From NCBI GenBank assembly GCA_942486035.1, contig CALNXK010000107.1, positions 607,501 to 671,500 on the forward strand: a stretch of DNA of 64,000 nt, read 5' to 3'. Shown one piece after another: positions 26,947-37,500 of the stretch. Numbering within the stretch: the stretch's first letter is position 1; each line of letters begins with the position of its first letter. The stretch comes from Porites lobata. Taxonomy: Eukaryota; Cnidaria; Anthozoa; Scleractinia; Poritidae. The position numbers and the translations under genes were made by a program. The notes beneath the pieces were generated by a model. The model made no database searches and was not told the DNA's origin. It was given only the letters and a program-made list of their open reading frames with translations.

Positions 26947-27013
26947 AGTACTGAAGACACTCTTTAACTAAATCCAGGCTGCTAAAGTCTTGATCCAATC
27001 TGGAGCATCTGAT
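26947..27013 (-). other. splice-flanked cassette, copy B
   Basis: 67 nt between TTTTCTTCCAG and GTAAGTGT; open frame IRCSRLDQDFSSLDLVKECL then QY. Differs from copy A by one codon in length. Confidence 0.45.
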
Positions 27014-27174
27014 CTGGAAGAAAAATGAAAATGTACTTCAGCTCATTAATTCACTCATCATTAATTTACAACATGTAAAATAACAAGAATTTCCAGAACA
27101 GACCAAATTCTAGTATACCAGTTTTCACTCGCAGATTATCAAAAACACTTGTATTTTGCGAGCATTAATTTTGA

Positions 27175-27345
27175 GCCCCTCGGTAGGGGAAACACATTTC
27201 ACTAGGGATATGTCTTTCCCAAGTAGGGGAACAGATATCACTAGAATTATGTGTTCCCAGGTGGGGGAACACTCATCCCTTACCCGGGAACACTTATTTC
27301 TAGTGATATGTGCCCCTTACCTGGGACACACATAATCCCTAGTGT
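27175..27345. repeat. short patch of the 39-bp palindromic satellite
   Basis: Four or so degenerate units with GGGGAACA.ATATCACTAG and TGTTTCCC words, the last ones in the opposite orientation. Same family as 63060-64000. Confidence 0.75.
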
Positions 27346-27830
27346 CACTGTGGTCACTGTTGTCAGTGTTGTCACTGTTCCCCCTGTTGTCACTGTTATC
27401 CCTGTTTTAACCAATAGGGAAGTCAGTCAGCAGGTCATTCATTCTGGCAGTCAGATGGTCAGCCACTCAGTCAGCAGGTCAGCTAATAAGTCAGTTGGTC
27501 AGTCAACTACAAGTCAGTTAATCAGTCAGACAGTAAAATGTCAGTCAGCCATTTGGTCAGTCAATGAGTTAGTCAGTCAGCAAGTAAGTCAGTCAGTTGG
27601 TCATTCAATCAGTCCAGAAGTTAGTCAGTCAGTTAGTCAGTAATATAATGAGACAGGCCATTGGTCAGACAGTTAGACAGTCATTCAAAGAGAAAGGAAA
27701 TCAGCCAGGGAATCAGTAAGACAGTCAGACAATTAGTCAGTTAGTCACATATTAATTTTAGTCATTTGGTCAATCAACTAAGGATCGTTGCTTAAGGAAA
27801 CAGTCAATCAGTCAATAAATTGATCAGTCC
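27346..27830. repeat. TCAG/GTCA-rich degenerate microsatellite
   Basis: First GTCACTGTTGTCAGTGTT-type words, then many CAGTCAGT and GGTCAGTCA runs. A 130-codon frame opens through it (Ser/Val/Gln-rich), an artefact of the repeat. Confidence 0.7.
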
Positions 27831-28980
27831 ACTCAAATGGTATCATGTAGATTGCAAAACAATACTTATGATTAAAAGCAGAACTTGGCATTTAACTACC
27901 ATTGTGGCACAGCTTGTTCAAAGCAGATGATGTCTACTACCATAACTTAAGTTTTAAGATTTAAGATTTGTTTTTAATTGTATGTAATTATTTGAACCTA
28001 AAACCATGAAAGACAAATGAAGAAACTCAAAGTGCTTAATGCTATCAGGCAATGATACAAAATTTATTTCAAAATGACTAAAAGAAGAACTTGGCATTAT
28101 ATACCAACATTGTGGCACAGCTCGTTCAAAGCAGATCACGTATGACTTGCCATTTGTCAAAAAAAAAATCTAATTTTAAGATTTGATTTTAACTGTGCAT
28201 GTGTAATTATTTGAACCTATTAAGCAAGAAGGAAAAAAAAATTGGGTTTAGCATAAAAATGCTATCAGTCAATACAAAATAATTTCTTGTTCTAAATGAA
28301 TTTGAAAATAAACATTTTTTTAAGTCTCTTAGACTTACAAATGGGCTACTTTTTGGAAAGAAGTTTACACTTTGGCCTCAAACTGTTCTAGAGCTTTTAG
28401 CTGTCTTTCATGAAAACTGATTAAAACAAATTGATTTCAATAAATGCATTTAAAAAAATGAGAAATATTTTTAACTTATAACTGCTTTATAATATTCTTC
28501 CTTTGAGTTTGAAAATTTTGTTGGATCTCTACATGTATCTTCTCAGTAGTAAACAAGAAACAGCTTGCAAAAATATTAACATCAAGAAGAAGTCAAGTTA
28601 CCCAAGTAGGGTTTTTCCTTCACTATAAGGAAATTAGACATGTATATCTCAATCTCACGGTTTTGAATTTGTGTTAAATTAGGCCAGGAATGGCCACTAA
28701 AAGCTGATGAAACTGTACACCAATTTTACTTTAAACAAGCTGCACAAGTTCAGTTTTTCTGGTTCATTCAATAGCTAGATTGCAAAGCAATGTATACAGC
28801 ACTTACATGTACAGTACTGAAGATAAGCTCAAAATCCTGGCTGTTGAAGTCTTGACGAATCTGCTAGACAAATCTGATCTGAAATGAAACGTCAGTCACT
28901 TTCATCAGGATCAGCAATTGCAGTAATCTTCATTCATATCATGACGGCATTAAAATTAATGCCTTTTCTTAGCATGAAGT
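27831..28980. other. no gene; dispersed repeat copies
   Basis: 27880-27935 and 28085-28145 share AGAACTTGGCAT and TTGTGGCACAGCT-GTTCAAAGCAGAT. 28740-28880 carries cassette copy C. Otherwise AT-rich. Confidence 0.4.
28807..28878 (-). other. splice-flanked cassette, copy C (frame broken)
   Basis: 72 nt between GTTTCATTTCAG and GTAAGTGC. The frame open in copies A and B has a TAG after four codons here. The shared flank (GCAAAGCAATGTATACAGCACTTACATG) is retained. Confidence 0.4.
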
Positions 28981-29780
28981 ACGTCAGTTAGCCACTCAAG
29001 TCAATTAGTCAATGAGCTAGCCAGTCAGTCAAGCAGTCTATCAGTCACACAGTCAGTCAGTAATTGAACCAGTCAGCCAGTCAATAATATTGGTCAGTAA
29101 GTTGGTAAGCAGAGAAGTCAGTAAGTCAGTCAGCAAGTCAGCCACCAGTCAATCAGTCAGTCAGCCAATTAGTCAGTCAATCAGCAAGTCAGAATGTCAG
29201 CCTGTCAGTCAATCAATCAATAAATTGATAACAGCTGTCATCAAGTAATTGAGCCACTCAGTAAGTCAGCCAGTCTGTCACTTAAAAGGTCATTCAGTCA
29301 GCCAAAGAATCAGTTAGTTAGTCAATCAGTCACTCACTCAGCATGTCAGCCAGTCAGTTATATTTAATTAGTCACTAAGGCAGGCATTTAGCAGGTCAGT
29401 CATTCAGTGAGTCAAAAGTCAGCCATTCAGCCAGTCACCGAGTCAGTCAGTTGGAAAGTCAGCCAGTCAGCCAGTTAGCAAGTCAGTCACTCAGCAAGCC
29501 AGTCAGCCAGTCAGTCAGCAAGTTAGCTGACAGTCAGCCAGTCCATTAATAGGTCAGTCAGTTGGTTGGTCAGCCAACAGTAAGCTGTAGGTCACTCCGT
29601 TTTTGTTCATTATCTCAATAATTTTATTGTTGAGCAAGAGTGAGTACAAAAATTTAAAAAAATTGTTGTTCAGTTGTTGTTTATTTAAGTCATTGACTCA
29701 GTCAGTCTCACTAACACATACAGTCAGTCAAGAACGAGTCAGCCCTATCAGTTGTTTAGTCAGTTAGTAAATCTGTTGGC
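28981..29780. repeat. TCAG/GTCA-rich degenerate microsatellite, second block
   Basis: About 700 bp of CAGTCAGTCA, CAGCCAGTCA and AAGTCAGTCA words without a fixed longer period. Compare 27346-27830 and the 79-bp array. Confidence 0.75.
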
Positions 29781-32255
29781 AAGTCTGCCACTGTGCATGT
29801 TTTTTCTCTTTAAAAGGAATACTGCATTTCATTTTGTTTTTAATAATTTGATTAAAAAAACAATATCAAAGGATTGATGATGCATTACTACACTTTTTTC
29901 AAAATCACATGAATTCTGCCAAAACTCACATTTGCATTTTTCACTGCCGTCAATCATCTTAGCGGATGTCTTAGGAATCAGTAGTTTACTTTAACGGGTT
30001 CAAAAGGTCATGGATTGTGATTTTTTATCCATTTTGTGTGTTTCCGTTTGTTAAGGTTTGTTGCTTGTGATTGTAATTATGATTAATGACAGCTAAAAAC
30101 ACAATAGTGAAGGCAGCTTTTGAACTTCAGAGTTCGCATGTTTTTGAAAAGCACAATAATCTCTTTTCAGCTTGAGACAGATTGGAAAAAATTTATGTCC
30201 TTTTTTCTGGGGTGGAACATTTAAAGCCCTTGCTTAGCAATAAATTACACCATAGTTTCTTTACACACTCTCAGTTTTTTTTATAAATAAAAAATTGTTT
30301 CTTGTTAGCCAGTTTATAGTGAGATCAGGCTGTCTCAGCCAGTCAATATTCCACCACTCAGTCACCAAGAAAGTCATTTAATTACCAGTAGTTAAACAGT
30401 GAGTTTGTCTCATGCCTGAGTCTTGAAATAAATGTGGTGAAAGAGTTTTGGATTGGAATAATTTCTCAGGGAGCCACTGATACTTACAAGATAATATGTC
30501 TGAGTTGACCCATGAAATGTCAGCAGAACTTGGCTTAATACAGAATAGATAATAAACTGTAGCACACACGAACAAAGCAAATTACTGCTCATCCAAGATC
30601 ATGAAAAATTGCTAGCTTGAAGAATTTAACTCTGATTTTAAAAAAAATGGAGGACCAAACCTGTCCATGTCTGAAAAATCGGATCCTTATACGTTTCTGG
30701 AAATTGCGCACCTACAGCTGTACCCCTCCCCTAACCCAACATTAACACTTACTTCTCACTTAGGGCAGAATGTTGGTTTAGGGGTGGGGTAGGTGGGGAG
30801 TTTTCCATAAATGTATAATGATCAAAATAATCATCTGGAAAATCAAGGTGAAATCCTGAAACATTTGTCACATACCCTGGAAAAACTTAGCAATCATACT
30901 TTGTTCAAGCATGCTCAGCTTGAACTCTAGTTTATCTGGACCACTAAAGAGCTGGATTACAAAGTAACATGTATAGCACTTACAGTACTGACAGTAATTT
31001 CTAAATCCCATTTGCAAAAGTCTTGATCTGTTTTTGGGCATCTGATCTGGAAAGAAAATACAGAAAAAAATTATCACCTTGTACTTGACTCTGACATAGT
31101 CCCTAACTCAAGAAATAATTATTTAAATAATGCCCGGAATAATAATATTAACACTAGAAATAATGTGGTACAGGGTCTGGAAGGGTACATTTATTTTTGG
31201 GATCAGGGATTTGACCAAAATACAGTGAGAATGGGAAAATGCAAAATACCTTGACCAGAATTTGACTGTTACGCAAGAAGTGGGATTTACAAAAACATTA
31301 TTTGGGCATGGGATGTGGGAGTTTGTTGCTAGTCTATTGGGAATTCGGGAGCTAAGCAAGTGAGCAGGAAAATACAGAGAGAGAGGGAGAAGAAACTCTC
31401 TCCACTCTCCCTCTTCCTTTCTTCCATTTTTCCCCCTATGCTTCAACACAGTCAGGTATCATAAAGGCTGCTTAATTCTTGCAATTTTCTTAAACTGACA
31501 TGCGTTAATACAAAATATCAGTGATAAGGGTTAATCTACATCTTAAATTTATTAACTTTTGCAGCAACTTTTAGTCTTGTTTTAACGAATGTACTTTGGA
31601 AACGAAAGACAGCACTCTAGTCTGAAATGTCATATGTCTACCCAGCCCCCAAACCCGTGGGGGGAGGGCGGGGGAGAGAGAAAACGATGAAAAATAGTAT
31701 GGGATACAGGAAGGCAGGATCAGAACCCCCCCCACCCCCACCCCCACTCTCCCACCCCTTCCAGACCCTGGTAGTAAGGGACGGAGGGAATAATAATGCC
31801 ATGATTAAGCAACACTGACACTGAATTGGTATCTGGGAGAGTTTGCACGCATGCATTACCCTCTGAATCCATTTCCCCATCCATATTCCCCATAGCAACA
31901 CATAACCATAGAGCCCATATAAATGACAGTAACCCCCTCCCCCCAATCCAAGTCACAGAAAACAAAAAAGACAACTGTAGATGAACCTAACAATCGGTTC
32001 AAGTAGAAAGAAGTCTAAATCAACCATGAAAGAATATTTAAAAATAGATGGGAATAGTTATAAGACACTAGAAATCATAAGCCTTGGCAGTGTCATATTC
32101 CTGGAGACATGATGAGGCTCAGGCCTCGATCAAGACAGAGAGCAACTGACAGCATTCCTATGTATTTCATATCGAGTAAAAATAAAATAGATACAATTGA
32201 GTACTTTCCGTTCGAAGAAATAATTTGCTCTAACATACAAATAAACGCTACAAAC
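29781..32255. other. no established gene
   Basis: AT-rich, with cassette D and a GCAGAACTTGGC repeat copy (30520-30590). G/C homopolymer-rich patches at 31650-31770 are typical of interspersed repeats. Several 80-108-codon frames here look accidental. Confidence 0.4.
30984..31046 (-). other. splice-flanked cassette, copy D
   Basis: 63 nt between TTTCTTTCCAG and GTAAGTGC; reads IRCPKTDQDFCKWDLEITVS then T, with a 4-base deletion near its end relative to copy B. Nearest copy to the CpG-rich patch at 32.3 kb. Confidence 0.45.
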
Positions 32256-32299
32256 CTTTGAAACCAGAAGAAAGCTAAAACATGCTTGTAGCCCGCCAT
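32256..32299 (-). other. candidate first exon beside a CpG-rich patch
   Basis: ATG in good context (AAGATGGCG) opens MAGYKHVLAFFWFQ and two bases before GTTTGT. If spliced to cassette D the frame ends after 15 more codons, so the transcript, if real, may be noncoding or terminate elsewhere. Confidence 0.25.
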
Positions 32300-32470
32300 C
32301 TTTGAATTTTTTGCTAGTTCCCAATTCCCTTCCAAAATGCGCGCAAGGGGTTCGCGCTCCTTCCGCGCACAGTGGACACGCTTGTCAGTTTCGCGCGTGG
32401 AGCCGCGTTTTTCGTGCTGATTGAGGAAGGTTCTTTTCCATCGGAAATAAAAGCGTTTAGGTAATGGTGT
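32300..32470. promoter_or_regulatory. CpG-rich patch, possible promoter
   Basis: 32338-32420 is dense in CpG (ATGCGCGCAAGG, TTCGCGCTCC, TTCCGCGCAC, TTTCGCGCGTGG), in contrast with the AT-rich surroundings. Lies just upstream of the minus-strand ATG at 32299. Function inferred from base composition only. Confidence 0.35.
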
Positions 32471-34503
32471 CGCTTAAGAATGGTTGAACTTATGAATGAT
32501 TAAAAAGTGACTGAGTGAGTGAGTTTATGAAAACAGGTTAATTGAGAGATTTAGCGTCACGACTTTGGACAAAAAAAAGAAAAAAAAACGGCAAAGGTCA
32601 GATTCACGTTGAGAATTTTTCAATATAGAAAAAGAGCAGATAAGAACAGTCCATAACAATTCATATGAATAAAAGTGTCGTGAGACTACTAATTTTTGTG
32701 AAGAAGAAATGAACAGCAAAAGGCAAGTGAATGGAAAACCTTGTCACGTGGTACAATTCACGTTTGGCGGCCGGAAACGTGACTCATTGAAGGACAGATG
32801 ATAAATAGAGTGCATGGAATGACTGAGAATATCTTTTTTAAAGGAAACGTTTTATAGGAAAAGTTGACATGGGAGAGTTCAACCGTCAAGCCTGTAAGTC
32901 AATGATGCGCATACGTTATTTGCAATCGCATTTTACACATTTTACAAGTTCATCATTCTCGACCCAGAGTTCACGCGTCCAGAATGATAAGCTCACTCAT
33001 CAAGCCATCTGGGCCGTTTGAATCCCAGTATAAGCTTTAATCAGGCTGGTCTTACTGTCAGATAGAACATTTTGAGTTGATATAGTACCTAGCGAAGCCC
33101 CGAATTTGCGTTTTTTTTTATCCTGGAACAAAAGAGCCCTGGTCTACCGTTAATTTGATTTATCAGTTACCGGAAGTAAAGTTGTGTATTCGTTTGCAGT
33201 CCTGGACATTTCGCCTGGACTGGGAAATGAGAGGCTTATCTGTGACCACGCCTACGTACTTTTTTTAAGGGGTGGGGGAAAGGAGGAAGGACTGCCTAAT
33301 TCCAGGTTATTAAGATGCTTGGGAGAGCAGCGTACGGGGATCACGTCGTGATTACAATCTTTTAGTCACTGTTGCATGCAATTATAGCGTGCGATTAGCA
33401 AACTCTTTGCAAAGTTACCAAAAAAACATAAAAAGTATATCAGCGATAAATTTTGTTATAATGTACAAAGCTCAGCCCTTACAATCATCTTTCCACATAC
33501 TAACTGGTTATTTGCATTCTTGAAGCTGAGTGCCTGCGAGCATGAATATGACCAGTTTATAAGGAGGGTAATGCCTAAAGTTGATGATGTGAGATGCAAA
33601 AATCAAAGAAAGAAGCAAATAAAGACTATTACTGTGTAAAATTGGATTAATTTTCTTTGACACGGTCTCTAATCACAAAGAGCGCATGGGGGCGACAAGA
33701 GTACGAGGGGAACGATCAAAGTGACGCAGGAGAGAGGACAGACAGACATTCCTCTTTCCCATAAAACAACGCGTCCGTGTTTTGATCCAACAAGAAAGCA
33801 ATGGGGTGAGACAGAGGTTTTTGACGTCCTTCACCAGTGGAGATCCTGGTAAAACGACAGGCCTGAAACTGAGCAAAGAAAAAGAAAACCAACAATACAA
33901 ACTGGACATGTGTGCAGAATGAAGGACACCTTTAATTTTGTATTCAAGAGCCACTTACTATATATTACAGAACATCTGTCAATTTATTTCACATAGTATT
34001 TGCCTCGAGGTATGGATAACAGGGTATAACTTAAACGCTAACAATGGACGTATGTCGTATTTATATTATCTATTCAAGTTTACCGAAGAGGATTCGCCCT
34101 CTACTTTTTTCCGCGGTTTATCTCTTTACATTTCAAATCTTACAAATTAGCAAGAAAACTGCTTTAATAACTTAGCACGCAGATAATCAACTATTTTCTT
34201 GTCCGCCTACCTTCTCTTATAAATAAGTAAGAAAACTGCTTTAATAATTTAGCATGTAGGTCATTCTATTGTTTTTGTCTTCCAACCGTAACCCCTTAAC
34301 GTAGGAATTTGCTTGACGTTACTAATCGAGGTTAAATTACGTCTTCGACGCAAACGGACGCAACTAACTTATATGGTGTTTTGGAACGGCCAACTCCCAC
34401 TATTTGGCTGATAGGAGAATACTGGGCGAAAGTGTTGCGTGAGTTCCCTTCAAATTGTCTGTTCGATTCTGATACCTGGCTACACAGCCAGAGGGTTGGT
34501 CCA
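32471..34503. other. intergenic / KATNIP 3' UTR and flank
   Basis: No further exon recognised. The KATNIP 3' UTR must lie in the upper part. 34150-34180 and 34220-34255 share AAGAAAACTGCTTTAATAA and TTAGCA, a small local duplication. Confidence 0.4.
33983..33988 (-). terminator. candidate polyadenylation signal for KATNIP
   Basis: AATAAA on the minus strand about 515 nt after the stop codon, the first canonical hexamer I noticed downstream. The distance is plausible for a 3' UTR, but AT-rich DNA yields chance matches. Confidence 0.3.
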
Positions 34504-34550
34504 TCATCGTTTCTTTTGAAAAGCGGGTACGCTGGTTTTTGGTCTTAGAG
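34504..34550 (-). CDS. KATNIP: KATNIP last coding exon with stop
   Basis: 47 nt; acceptor TTTTTTTTGCAG. Completes A-D-P-A then encodes LRPKTSVPAFQKKR and TGA. The L-R-P-K-T motif matches the C-terminus I recall for the vertebrate protein. A longer open frame overlaps here but is out of phase. Confidence 0.92.
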
Positions 34551-37500
34551 CTGCAAAAAAAATTAAGACCACTATTAGCGATTATTCCACGACTAACTTT
34601 TATCATTTCACGTCAGTTGGACATCACGTTGGGTATACGACAAAGGAAGAGAACCCCTGGGGAAACTTCCCGTAATAGACTATACGGGGTTTCTAGAAGA
34701 TATAAGGATCGTCTAGAAGAAATGCTATATCCTCAATTCTCTCATCTCATTATTTAAGCAAATGAATGGAAATCAGTCTGGAGAATTTGTGTCAAGGTTT
34801 AGGTACTTCCTCTGGGAAGAAATCATCATTTCAGTGGACATATACCAACATTTTGTCTATAAGGTCAAAATTACAGCCACATATCATAACCAAATAAACG
34901 GTATCAAAGGAAAATACTTCTAAGTAGCTTCAACATTTCTTACAATTTCTCCCACAGGCTCAGAAGTCAAATACTATCAAGTGTAAGTTACCACGATTAC
35001 TCGGGACTTTTCTACCTCGTCCCTAGGGTATATTCGGCTTTCAAAATGGCGTCTTTAGGGTTGGTTGTTGTACATCATAACCCACGGGGTAAACTTACCA
35101 GGATCTGCTGTTTTTCCTGCGGATTTAGGATCATTGTAATGCGCCACGATTCTTTTGTCGTTTGTCAACTGAATATCTTGTTCACCTCCTTTGTTACTAC
35201 AATCAAGGGAAAAAGAACATCTTAGTATAAGCGTGCGGTTTCACCCGTAAACAAAAACGGTCACCAAAGAGCCACTGGGGTTAAGAAATCAGTATAAGAT
35301 TCCGGGAAGCAACCACCCACCCCTCCCTTAACCTACTATTTTGTAGGTGGGCACTTTTCCAGAATCTTATGCTGACACGAAAAAAATCAGGCGAAAGATA
35401 GTCGACCGCGCGGGGAGGAGGGAGGGGGGTGGTTTAGGCAGTGATAATGGGGATAGTATTAACAAGAGCTATGCAGTAATTTGCTTGTGACTTTTTTATT
35501 CCCATTATTATGATTATTCCAAGCGTTAAGGAATCAATACCCTGCTGCAACCGGTACCTGAGTACATTTTTCCTCTCCGCCAGAGCTATTTGCTCCTCGT
35601 CTGTGAACAGTATCGTGTGGTGCGGTGTGGGCATTTCCAAGTTGGGAAGAATTCCTCTTGTGACGGACGGAACTTGTGGCAGGATTCCATGATACACGAG
35701 CAAGTCATCAACTAGTAGCTAGAAAACACAAAGGGAGCGTAAGCAACGACGTTTTTTAAAGACGCACGTTGACTGGAACTGGGTTTTTTTGCACTCTTGC
35801 GCCGTGACTTTGACCACATTTTTTCGGGCATATCGTCTCTACGAGAGTTAAGAAAATTAGCTATTCAAATTTGGCAGCATCAAGATATAGGGCATATTTA
35901 TATGGATGTGGGGGACCCCATGTAGGTGAGGTAACCCGCTTAGGTGGAGTAACCCGCCTGTCCATGTAATCTCTCATTTTAATTTGATCACGTTTACATG
36001 ATAGGTGGGGTGACCCGCCACATGTTACCTCACCTATCTGAGGTCCCCCACCTCCATGTAAACAGGCCCTTATTAAAATGGAAACGTTCCCACTTCCGGT
36101 TGACATGCGTCGCTCAAAACCGCCTTTGTTTTAGCTCCTTTATTAGAATACTTCATAACCTTCGCTCAAGTAGGTACACGGGAAAAGTACATTTCTCTCC
36201 AATGACGTTTCGAGTTAACTCCTAAAGTTTTCGAATCTTGCCAAGACTCTCAGTTTTACATACATGTTTTAGCAACTACTAAATCGCAGGAACGTTGGAA
36301 GGGACACTTCTGATCATAAACTGATCATAAGAACACATACAACTGACACCTAAATAAACGAGAGCCCAAGGCTTCAACGCTGGGAATTTATGCTCCGCTA
36401 ACCGCATGCCTCCCTCTTAAAGGAGTGCCTTTATGCATGATTTCACAGATAGGTACATTTAACAAATCGACCACAATTTTCCATGGTCTTCACTCTTATA
36501 GACCATAGAAATGACGTCGTAAAATGTTCAAAACTCAAGTGGAAGCACGAGCCGCAGACGAGTGGTAATGCTGCAAAGTTTTGAACATTTTATGGCGTCA
36601 TTTTCATGGTCTATAAGAGTGTAGACCATAGAAACTTGGGGTCGATTTGCTTTTTACAATAACATTTATTTTTTTACGAAAAACCAAAAACAAAACAACC
36701 GGCACTGCGTGACATGTTACGTCATTTTCATGGTCTAATCTCTAACAGACCATAGCTCTCGACCAATCAGCGCGCGACGATTTGCTCAGAAATTGTAAAA
36801 CATAGAATGAGGAGAACAAGGATAAATTTGCTTGTTATGGGCATATTTATTACGTAAGTGAACGTTCACGTTTTTGCCTTTGCCTTACCCCAAACTGCTG
36901 CACTCCTCTAATGGGTGTCTTGCTGTAATTCCAGACTTTTACCATGGAAACTGTCACGGGTTCGTCAAACACCACATATATTAAATTAATCTAGAAAGGA
37001 CAAATGAAATAGCATTTTGAAACAGTCAGGTTTACATGAGTATTGTGAAAATATCTTGTAAAATTCAGGTACCAGGTAAAACTCTAGTTATCTTGAAAAC
37101 AAGGCCGAGTTTTCCAAGGTTCCCAATAAAATAAAATGAGATGACATGAGATGAGATGAGATGAAATGAGATAAAATTAAATTAAATAAGACGAGATGCA
37201 AAGAGATAAGATGAGATGGGATGAGATGAGATGAAATGAAATGAAATGAAATGACATGAAATGAAATAAAATAAAGAAAGAAAGAAAGAAATAAATAAAT
37301 AATTACAATTCCAGGTAAGATAGGTGCAAGCCACATATGCCTTCCGTCGTATGTGTCATTAAAACCGTCAATCAACTTGTCTGGAGTCCTGATATCATCA
37401 CTGACTCCTTCCAACTCATTCACACTGTGTGGATATGCAGTGATGTTATTTCCAGTCAGACGTATTCTGTAACCATTCTCGTCATAGAATTCCAGCCCAT

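Larger units (their letters stand above)
24951..27174. other. no established gene; interspersed repeat copies
   Basis: 26308-26425 matches 40800-40930 (GGGTTCGTA, TTTTTTCCAGACTCAAGGTT, AGAGGCCCTAA). 25115-25180 is one of four copies of a GCAGAACTTGGC..TGTGGCACAG-type repeat, the others being near 27880, 28085 and 30520. Two splice-flanked cassettes lie here (see 26023 and 26947). Confidence 0.4.

Noticed and set aside
27251..27643. 130-codon frame rich in Ser, Val and Gln
   Set aside because: Spans TCAG-type microsatellite; repeat artefact.
31123..31974. Several 84-108-codon minus-strand frames
   Set aside because: Low-complexity Pro/Gly/Ser tracts from C/G homopolymers and repeat-like sequence.
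34400..34606. 68-codon frame over the last KATNIP exon
   Set aside because: Overlaps the real L-R-P-K-T terminal exon but is out of phase and not family-like.
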